Below, one piece after another: positions 57,875 to 64,000 of a stretch of DNA of 64,000 bases. Below the pieces are notes generated by a model, which searched no databases, had not been told where the DNA came from, and worked only from the letters and a program-made list of their open reading frames with translations. Within the stretch, counting starts at the first letter, position 1; each line of letters starts with the position of its first letter. Source of the DNA: Nitrososphaerota archaeon (GTDB taxonomy: Archaea; Thermoproteota; Nitrososphaeria; Nitrososphaerales; UBA57); assembly GCA_024860875.1 (NCBI GenBank), contig JACPSZ010000007.1, positions 1 to 64,000 of the forward strand, written 5' to 3'. The position numbers and the translations under genes are program-made.

Positions 57875-58570
57875 TTGGAAGCGATAAAAGAACAAAGCTA
57901 TAGAGTCTGCGAGATATTCAAGAGTATACAGGGAGAGGGGAATGTAATTGGAAGACCCTCGATATTCGTAAGAATGTATGGCTGTAATCTTACATGCACT
58001 TGGTGCGATACAAAATACTCTTGGATGGGGCCGGAAAAGGCGAAAGAGGGAATAGATTATGTAAGGATGACTCCAAAGCAAATCCTTCATGAAATTTCAG
58101 AAGTTGACGCTTCTCTTGTGACGATAACTGGAGGAGAGCCACTTCTGCAACCCCTTGAACAACTAGTCAAAAGTCTAGTAGAGAAAGGGTACGAAGTTCT
58201 TATCGAAACCAATGGCACCATCAAGCCATCAGAAGAGCTGCAAGAACTTGTCAATATATGGTCAGTTTCACCTAAAACCTCCAATGCTGGTTTTTCGATA
58301 GAGTACGGCGAATTGGAATGGCTGCAGAATGTTAAAGACTATTATCTGAAGTTTGTGGTAGTAAATCCTAGAAAAGACACCAAAGAGATTCTTGCTTTCC
58401 TGCAGGAAAGAAACATAAACACTTCAAAAGTAATCCTCCAACCAGATGGTACGCGTGAAGACTACGTCAATGCTGTGAAAGAATTAATGGATTTTGCAAA
58501 AGAAGGGCTACAATTGAGAGTTCTTCCACAACTGCACAGGCTTGTTTGGGGCCACAAGAGGGCTGTCTAA
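57875..58570 (+). CDS. queE: 7-carboxy-7-deazaguanine synthase QueE
   Basis: 231 residues from TTG 57875 (SD GGGAGG four bases before), in preference to GTG 57824, which would read through the leader hairpin. Radical SAM: CNLTCTWC (C-x3-C-x2-C near residue 36), FKSIQGEGNVIG before it, and TGGEPLLQP near 88. It makes 7-carboxy-7-deazaguanine for preQ0 and archaeosine. The next gene starts two bases after the stop. Confidence 0.9.
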   Translation: MEAIKEQSYRVCEIFKSIQGEGNVIGRPSIFVRMYGCNLTCTWCDTKYSWMGPEKAKEGIDYVRMTPKQILHEISEVDASLVTITGGEPLLQPLEQLVKSLVEKGYEVLIETNGTIKPSEELQELVNIWSVSPKTSNAGFSIEYGELEWLQNVKDYYLKFVVVNPRKDTKEILAFLQERNINTSKVILQPDGTREDYVNAVKELMDFAKEGLQLRVLPQLHRLVWGHKRAV

Positions 58571-58572
58571 AA

Positions 58573-60012
58573 ATGGGCTGCAGCATAAGCGGATGCGTAA
58601 TTTTTCAGAAGAGCAGGAACCAAGAGGAGATTGAGAGGGTAGAGCGGAGGCTCAGGCAGATAGTTGTTATGGCTGAAGATAGAGGCAGAGATTCGTACGG
58701 CATAGTCGCATTCCAAAATGATGGCAAGTATATCGAAGCCAAAGAAATTGGGAAAGCCAGTGAGTCCTTAGCCAAAAAGCCCCGATTCATAGATTCCAAA
58801 ACATCTGTTGTGATTGTAAACAATAGGGCGGAACCGACTACAGAATACGTTCGCGACAAAATTGCAGAGGATATTCAGCCCTTCGGCAATTCGGTATTTG
58901 TCAGTCATAATGGCATAATCGCAAATGATTTCGATCTTGAAAAGCAGTTCAAATTAACAAGAAAAACAAAGATAGACAGCGCCATACTGCCTCCGCTTCT
59001 TGAAAAAATCTGGGACTCTTCCCTCGATGGTCTGCAGAAAATTTTGAGAGATACTATTCTTGGAAGTTTCGCACTGGCAATAGTCAGGAAGGATCAGCCA
59101 AATACTCTATACCTTGCGTGCAACTATAAGCCGATATTCCTTGAATACGATGCTGAGCTCGACGTATTATATTTCACATCGTTAGAATCTTACCTGCATC
59201 AAGATGCAAGGAAGATATGGGATGCAAACCCCACGATGCAGCTCAAGCCCTATTCCATTGCAAGGATAACTACATCTAAGCAGTTCGACGAAAAATCGCT
59301 CCTTGTTGATTCAAAGAGAAACAAGGCGCTGGTCGTTGCAAGTGCAGGACTAGACAGCACTACTGCTGCAAAATCTATGATAGTCAAGGGATACGAAGTT
59401 ACATTACTGCATTTCAAGTACAGGCACAGGGCAGAGGCGAGGGAACAGGAATCAATCGGGATGATCGCAGAGCATCTTAAATGCGAGTTGATGTTTGTAG
59501 ATACGACTCTCTTCAAAGATGTCATAGGCCATTCACGTCTCACGGAAACTTGGAGCGAGATAGCGAAAGAGAGGGATGGAGAGGCCGGAGCTGAATTCGC
59601 GCACGAATGGGTTCCTGCAAGAAATCTAATTTTCCTGTCAATCGCAACTGGTATAGCAGAAGCTCACGGCTACGATGTCATAGTGCCAGGCACAAACCTT
59701 GAGGAGAGCGGTGCATATCCAGATAACGAGATGATTTTCATCAACAAGCTAAACGAAGTGCTACCCTATGCGACAAACCTGCAGAGGCGTGTAAGTATAG
59801 AGATGCCCGTTGGAAACCTGATGAAGCACGAAATCGTGAAACTCGGCCTGCAGATTGGAGCTCCGTTGCACCTTACTTGGAGCTGCTACGAGGGAGGAGA
59901 AGCGCATTGCGGAAAATGCGGCCCCTGCTACATGAGGAGGAAGGCGTTCGAGATTAACGGTTTGAAGGATGTTGTTAATTATTTGGAAGAGCCGAAGATC
60001 AAGAGGGCTTAG
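58573..60012 (+). CDS. gat-queC: Gat-QueC: class II amidotransferase fused to QueC (archaeosine synthesis)
   Basis: 479 residues from ATG 58573 (M-Gly-Cys-Ser). The N-terminal 240 residues are a class II glutamine amidotransferase; the Ntn nucleophile would be Cys3 or Cys8 of MGCSISGCVIF, because the usual Met-Cys start is not seen. The C-terminal 240 are QueC with SAGLDSTTAAK near residue 260 and zinc ligands CYEGGEAHCGKCGPCYM near 445. In Crenarchaeota, Gat-QueC (Phillips et al.) forms archaeosine at position 15 of tRNA from preQ0. It shares an operon with queE. Confidence 0.85.
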   Translation: MGCSISGCVIFQKSRNQEEIERVERRLRQIVVMAEDRGRDSYGIVAFQNDGKYIEAKEIGKASESLAKKPRFIDSKTSVVIVNNRAEPTTEYVRDKIAEDIQPFGNSVFVSHNGIIANDFDLEKQFKLTRKTKIDSAILPPLLEKIWDSSLDGLQKILRDTILGSFALAIVRKDQPNTLYLACNYKPIFLEYDAELDVLYFTSLESYLHQDARKIWDANPTMQLKPYSIARITTSKQFDEKSLLVDSKRNKALVVASAGLDSTTAAKSMIVKGYEVTLLHFKYRHRAEAREQESIGMIAEHLKCELMFVDTTLFKDVIGHSRLTETWSEIAKERDGEAGAEFAHEWVPARNLIFLSIATGIAEAHGYDVIVPGTNLEESGAYPDNEMIFINKLNEVLPYATNLQRRVSIEMPVGNLMKHEIVKLGLQIGAPLHLTWSCYEGGEAHCGKCGPCYMRRKAFEINGLKDVVNYLEEPKIKRA

Positions 60013-60583
60013 TCCTTCTGCCGTAATAAGTGAGGAGTGCAAGCCAAGCAACTGTTATCACAGCAACTGTCAATAATACAGATATCCCCAAGCCAGTATT
60101 TGTAACATAAGGAGAAAGGTCAACGCCTGCTCTTTGAGCTCTGTCCACTGCAACCTGCGCCTCTACTGCAACTTTGTTGTCGTCAAGCCATTCCAATTGT
60201 TTTGGAGCTTCCTGATAAAACAGCCAGTAATACAGCAGGTCTGCAGGGCCGAGTTTCATCAAGCCTATACCCGTCCCCGCCAGCGCTATCGAAGCAAGTT
60301 TCATCCCCGAAGATATGAAGAAGATTAATCCGATAGAAACGAATGTTGCAGAGAAGCCAATCCCTAAAGCGTAATGGTAAATGTAGATAGCATCCCATGC
60401 TGATATCGGCCTGAAGGCAGCCTCGACTACGACCCTATCTACATAGACCCAAGTAAGGAAGGACGCTATGACTACCGAGAATGCCGCAACCAGCTTGGCG
60501 TTTTGCTGCACGACGACCTTCATGGCTCTTATCAAAAAATACTTCTGCATATTTAACGCCTTTGAAATTTGCAAGGAAATCAT
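59999..60583 (-). CDS. four-TM membrane protein
   Basis: 194 residues with four hydrophobic spans (about 30-50, 65-98, 104-125 and 164-187). The soluble segment near residue 140 is acidic (LEWLDDNKVAVEAQVAVDRA). Its 3' end overlaps the Gat-QueC 3' end by 14 bases. ATG 60583 or an internal ATG at 60523 may start. No family recognised. Confidence 0.55.
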   Translation of the reverse strand: MISLQISKALNMQKYFLIRAMKVVVQQNAKLVAAFSVVIASFLTWVYVDRVVVEAAFRPISAWDAIYIYHYALGIGFSATFVSIGLIFFISSGMKLASIALAGTGIGLMKLGPADLLYYWLFYQEAPKQLEWLDDNKVAVEAQVAVDRAQRAGVDLSPYVTNTGLGISVLLTVAVITVAWLALLTYYGRRTKPS

Positions 60584-60595
60584 AATCTGACCGAA

Positions 60596-60844
60596 TTAGC
60601 CCAAAGAGCGTATTCTCTGTGCAGCGAACCGCAAATACTCTTCATCTACCTCGAATCCTACACACGCCACTCCAAGCTTGGCACAGGCTATTGCAGTTGA
60701 GCCTATGCCCATCAAGGGATCCAAAATAAGTTTAGCATTTTTAATTCCATGCAGTTTAATGCACATTTCTGGTAGTTTGACTGGAAACGTAGAAGGATGG
60801 GGCCTCTGTTTCCTTTCGCGTATTGTTTCGAGGGGATGAACCAA
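60596..60844 (-). pseudogene. truncated DNA methyltransferase (C-terminal half)
   Basis: 82 residues: [19 protein letters not shown], then the SAM-binding [17 protein letters not shown] and [17 protein letters not shown], the C-terminal half of a beta-class (permuted) N4-C/N6-A methyltransferase. The catalytic Ser/Asp-Pro-Pro-Tyr half that should precede it is missing: the frame closes at a stop about four codons before the TTG. Likely a remnant at the edge of the defence-like cluster. Confidence 0.65.
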
Positions 60845-61029
60845 GTGTTCCCTCTACTCCTATTCTCTTTAGAGCTTCACCTTCCAACGGTGGACTTGTC
60901 CGGATCCGGCATCCCTATTGCAAGCCTGTCTATTATAATATTGCCAGTCTTGGAACTGTAGTCTTTGGTTGAGGGAACGTGAGATTCATTCGTCGTCAAC
61001 CGACAACCGTACAGAACCCTCTCGACCAA

Positions 61030-61041
61030 TTCTATATATTC
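61030..61041 (+). promoter_or_regulatory. TATA element for the ParB-like gene
   Basis: ATTCTATATATT, 23-34 bases before ATG 61064; spacing suits a leaderless archaeal transcript. Confidence 0.55.
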
Positions 61042-61063
61042 TTCTTCAGAATAAAAGTAGAAT

Positions 61064-62047
61064 ATGAGCGAAAATTCTGGGGAGAGTACCCTGATCTCGA
61101 TAGATCCATGGAAAATAGAGCCTAACCGAGATAATCCTAGAAGGCTCTTCGACGAGGAAGATCTTGAATATCTTAAACAATCCATCAAGGGTAGAGGAAT
61201 ACTAGTCCCGCTCATCGTGTACAAGAACAATGAAAAGGATGAACAGTATATTCTACTAGATGGCGAAAGGCGTCTTCGATGTGCCCAAGCCCTAAGTCTA
61301 CGCAGTGTGCCAGCCAACGTGATTGCCGCTCCTGATAGAAGTGAAAATATCCTCTTAATGTTCAATATCCACAACGTAAGAAAGGATTGGGAGTTAGTAC
61401 CTACAGCATTAAAACTAGAATTACTAGTGAGACTACTAACCAAAAAGAATGGCGAAGAGCCTACCAATAGAGAGCTATCAAAATTAACAGGATTGTCCAC
61501 AATCAGAATTGCAGACTGCAAGCGTGTACTAAAATACAAGAAGTATCATGAATTGACGCTTCATAAGGATCCTTCGCAGCGTATTGGGGGTGACTTCTTC
61601 TCTCAACTAGATCTGGCACTTGAGAAACTTGACGCTTACCCAGAGATTACAAAGGAGTTTTCCCGTGACAAGATTGTAGACCTCATCATAAAGAAAAGGC
61701 AAGAAGGTACAATCAAGACCTTCATGGAATTTAGAATGCTAAAGAAGGTGCTGATCTCCGAAAGTAAAGGTGTAAAGAAAGATCTTATCGTAAAACGGAT
61801 GAAGGAATTTCTACATTCCCAGCCTGTACGGGACACAGCAGGCACAATTGTAAAGCCCGCCATATCGATTGCCGAGCTTTACGAAAGTACATCAAGGTCT
61901 ACCTATGTGGAACAAGATATTATCAAGGAGAGTGATAAGCTGAGTGAGCTATTAGATCAGGTTAAGGGCAGCAAAATAAAAGATGAAAAGGTAAGAGACG
62001 CACTGTCATACCTTGCCGCACTTATCAATGAAGCTCTGAGATATTAG
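61064..62047 (+). CDS. ParB/Spo0J-like protein in defence-like cluster
   Basis: 327 residues. ParB N-terminal domain with NRDNPRRLFDEEDLEYLKQS near residue 20 and YILLDGERRLRCAQAL near 65, then a helix-turn-helix (REELSKLTGLSTIRIADCKR-like, near 140) and a C-terminal helical region. ParB-like proteins segregate DNA or act as regulators or nucleases in conflict systems. Leaderless promoter ahead. It is followed by the PRTase-like gene (16 bases), suggesting joint function. Confidence 0.8.
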   Translation: MSENSGESTLISIDPWKIEPNRDNPRRLFDEEDLEYLKQSIKGRGILVPLIVYKNNEKDEQYILLDGERRLRCAQALSLRSVPANVIAAPDRSENILLMFNIHNVRKDWELVPTALKLELLVRLLTKKNGEEPTNRELSKLTGLSTIRIADCKRVLKYKKYHELTLHKDPSQRIGGDFFSQLDLALEKLDAYPEITKEFSRDKIVDLIIKKRQEGTIKTFMEFRMLKKVLISESKGVKKDLIVKRMKEFLHSQPVRDTAGTIVKPAISIAELYESTSRSTYVEQDIIKESDKLSELLDQVKGSKIKDEKVRDALSYLAALINEALRY

Positions 62048-62063
62048 GGTAGGGCAGCTCAGA

Positions 62064-62900
62064 TTGAAAGACGAGAAATACAAATTTCTCATTGACAATC
62101 AAGAGAAGATCGAGGAGCTAGCAACTAGATTTGGATCTTATGTCACGAGGGTAGACAAGAATAACATCAATCGTTTCCTAACACAGTTCGAGATCGAACA
62201 TTTGCAGGTTGCATTGAAATTATTGGACAATGTTGATTATTATGATGGCACAAGGCGATTAAGTCTTCTAAAAGATTTGTGTGGCATGGTGCTTGCTGTG
62301 TCAAACACTTCTTTAGAAAATGTTGTATTTTGTCCCTTAAACCCCTTCTCTGCTGACAGCTCCGATCAAATTCATAGAATATTCCGTAATGTCATGAAGG
62401 GCAGGGCTAAGAACTGTAGAAATTATAATAAAAAATTTATTCATATGAATGACTTGGAAGATCTCAATGGCAAACCGTATACGGTATTCTTTGTAGATGA
62501 CTTCATAGGCTCAGGGCAGAGCGTGATCGAACATTGGGGTACAATTCAACATTACGAAGACAGAGATAATCACACCTATTATTTTGCGGTCATGGTTGCT
62601 TATAAGGAAGCGATAGATGAGATACGGAAACAGACATTCGAGCATTTTGAAATTATTACATCCAGAGAGCTAACCAACAGGAATAGAGCATTCCACAAAA
62701 AGAGCAAGATATTTACAGATAAAGAAAAGGAAATTCTGAAAGAATACTGCAAAAGGATCTCAAGTAGCGATAAGCATAGGTACGGCCATAATAACACACA
62801 ATCCCTAGTTGTTTTTCAGGATCGCGCTCCAAACAACGTCATACCTATTCTGAAACAAAACACGAATAATTGGTACCCATTATTTCCAAGATTTTACTAG
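62064..62900 (+). CDS. phosphoribosyltransferase-like (PRTase-CE type) protein
   Basis: 278 residues. The PRTase PRPP-loop pattern TVFFVDDFIGSGQSVIEHW (near residue 142) is kept with Asp-Asp, Gly and Ser; the N-terminal half has HLQVALKLLDNVDYYDGTRR and the C-terminal half YKEAIDEIRKQTFEHFEII. This resembles the PRTase domains described by Burroughs and Aravind in bacterial conflict systems. TTG at 62064. With ParB-like and DNA methyltransferase genes it forms a candidate defence set. Enzyme activity unverified. Confidence 0.65.
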   Translation: MKDEKYKFLIDNQEKIEELATRFGSYVTRVDKNNINRFLTQFEIEHLQVALKLLDNVDYYDGTRRLSLLKDLCGMVLAVSNTSLENVVFCPLNPFSADSSDQIHRIFRNVMKGRAKNCRNYNKKFIHMNDLEDLNGKPYTVFFVDDFIGSGQSVIEHWGTIQHYEDRDNHTYYFAVMVAYKEAIDEIRKQTFEHFEIITSRELTNRNRAFHKKSKIFTDKEKEILKEYCKRISSSDKHRYGHNNTQSLVVFQDRAPNNVIPILKQNTNNWYPLFPRFY

Positions 62901-62929
62901 AGTATAGGTTCAACCATATAGCGAATTAA

Positions 62930-64000
62930 TTAGTCCTTCTCGAAGAAGAGTACTCTCTCGTCGTTGATCGTATTATAGAGTCCAAAAATCTTCTTTGGCA
63001 GATCTTCCTTTAATGTAAACCCTATTCGTTCACAATACTCAATCGCGTTGTGCACATTTCTAGTATGTTCTCCATCGACTGTGGCTTCTCCAATCACCGC
63101 GACGCAGTAAGATCCGTGTCTCAGGACACGATACAACTCGTCGTAACACCTTCTCATGTCCTCATCGTAAAGATCTACCTTTTGTCTGCCCTTCCCTTTA
63201 ACTCCGATGCACTGTTCACCGAGCTCCGCAAGGTCTATGCCTAATTCTTCGAGAGCGTACCTGTCGTTATACACGTAGTTTAGAGCGATAGAATATGGTG
63301 GAGATGTTATTACTGCGTCAACACTATCGTCTCTAATTAGGTCCTTCAAGTTGCGGGCATCTCCCTCATGGATGGAGACCTCTCCTAAGGGCCTATCTGT
63401 TTTCAACTCCTTCTGAGTCTTTGCAAGATCTAGGGCCGATGCAATCATCGTTTGAATATTTTTCTCAAAGGATGCGAAGTCTCGTCTTCTCCTACCTAAA
63501 TCACTGGCAAAAATCAGTTGTGCCAATACAAAAAAGTCTTTCACTTTATCGTCCTTCAATGAGTCAAGGAATTGCTGGTAGGACGACCCATCTTTTTCAG
63601 AGTTGAAGGCTTCGGCCTTTCTAGTTGGTTCTATTTTTGTATACTCTGAAAAATCCTTTTTCATCGCGTCAACTGCTTTCTCCCTTAGGAGTGGTAATTT
63701 TTGTGCTATTTGGCCGGCGGTGACTTTGACTCTAGCAATAATCTGACATACCGGCGAAATGTCCACACCGATGGCGTTAAGTCCAAATAGGTGAGCTTCA
63801 AGCGAAGTCGTACCACTACCTACAAATGGATCAAGAACTGTCTGACCGTATTCCAAGCCAAGTATGTTGAATATTGACCTGACCAGTCTGGGATGATATT
63901 TGCCTTTGTATGGGTAATACCAGTGTGTTAGGAATTGGTTGTCAGATCTCTTCTGGTTACGCGAGACAATTCTTGAGTATTCAGTGATACGGTCACCCAC
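62930..64000 (-). CDS. DNA methyltransferase (partial, runs off window)
   Basis: At least 356 residues; GTG at base 64000 is the first codon in the window, so the true start may lie outside. Motif I-like TVLDPFVGSGTTSLEAHL (near residue 55) and catalytic AVITSPPYSIALNYVYND (near 235) define an SPPY-type N4-C/N6-A methyltransferase. Its C-terminus ends in IFGLYNTINDERVLFFEKD. Tail to tail with the PRTase-like gene (29 bases), it closes the cluster at the window edge. Confidence 0.85.
   Translation of the reverse strand: MGDRITEYSRIVSRNQKRSDNQFLTHWYYPYKGKYHPRLVRSIFNILGLEYGQTVLDPFVGSGTTSLEAHLFGLNAIGVDISPVCQIIARVKVTAGQIAQKLPLLREKAVDAMKKDFSEYTKIEPTRKAEAFNSEKDGSSYQQFLDSLKDDKVKDFFVLAQLIFASDLGRRRRDFASFEKNIQTMIASALDLAKTQKELKTDRPLGEVSIHEGDARNLKDLIRDDSVDAVITSPPYSIALNYVYNDRYALEELGIDLAELGEQCIGVKGKGRQKVDLYDEDMRRCYDELYRVLRHGSYCVAVIGEATVDGEHTRNVHNAIEYCERIGFTLKEDLPKKIFGLYNTINDERVLFFEKD

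Noticed and set aside
60596-60844. A functional methyltransferase
   Set aside because: It lacks the catalytic (S/D)PPY half; only the SAM-binding half remains.

Overview
The window looks like the chromosome of an ammonia-oxidiser-type or related thaumarchaeon (Nitrososphaerota). Archaeal markers are a transcription factor TFB, the H/ACA protein Gar1, an AglB/STT3 oligosaccharyltransferase, a type IA topoisomerase, two intron-containing tRNAs (Arg-CCU, Val-GAC), TTG/GTG starts and TATA elements close to start codons. No amo, rRNA or other lineage-defining gene is present, so placement below the phylum is inference.

Region 1 (1 to about 20.5 kb) is a tailed-virus provirus or its remnant, transcribed on the minus strand and running off the left edge. 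Read right to left it has an accessory block (retropepsin-like protease/DUF5678-like operon, membrane protein, coiled-coil protein), ASCH, ABC-ATPase/GNAT fusion, ParB-like protein, small terminase, a large terminase split by one in-frame TAA, portal, an Ig-like small protein, a head-fibre-like protein, prohead protease with a nested scaffold, decoration protein, HK97-type capsid, connector, tail terminator and tail tube. Cargo genes interrupt this order: a plus-strand AAA ATPase, a convergent NYN-domain/HhH pair and a small two-gene insert. A repeated element (AGTTCTCTTAA on the minus strand) sits 24-27 bases before six viral start codons, and 40 bases before a seventh. It looks like a virus-specific late promoter. 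No integrase is visible; a hairpin-rich gap at 20.45-21.1 kb probably holds the host boundary.

Region 2 (21-44.9 kb) is host core: UppP, TFB-Gar1, a PQQ-propeller protein, a Pro/Gln-rich NTF2-like exported protein, three tandem paralogous membrane proteins, hydrolases, an F420-type oxidoreductase, dihydrolipoamide dehydrogenase, a spermidine-synthase-like membrane protein, a drug-type ABC exporter, STT3, an orphan CRISPR-like repeat, a RuvC/YqgF-like protein, a RecA-fold protein without a P-loop, topoisomerase IA and a metallophosphoesterase.

Region 3 (44.9-57.5 kb) is dominated by sulfur chemistry: a rhodanese, two TusA-like proteins, a SelD-like AIR-synthase protein, siroheme sulfite/nitrite reductase, a sulfonate/nitrate-type ABC importer and a ComA-like phosphosulfolactate synthase fused to a winged helix. 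Three promoters in this block share one palindrome (ATAACG-N-CGTTAT). This suggests a single regulon in which sulfonate uptake, C-S chemistry, sulfite reduction and sulfur relay are switched together; the ComA-HTH fusion is the obvious candidate regulator.

Region 4 (57.6-64 kb) has the archaeosine/preQ0 pair queE and gat-queC behind a GC-rich leader hairpin. It is followed by a truncated methyltransferase and a ParB-like/PRTase-like/DNA-methyltransferase cluster that resembles a defence or mobile island running off the right edge.
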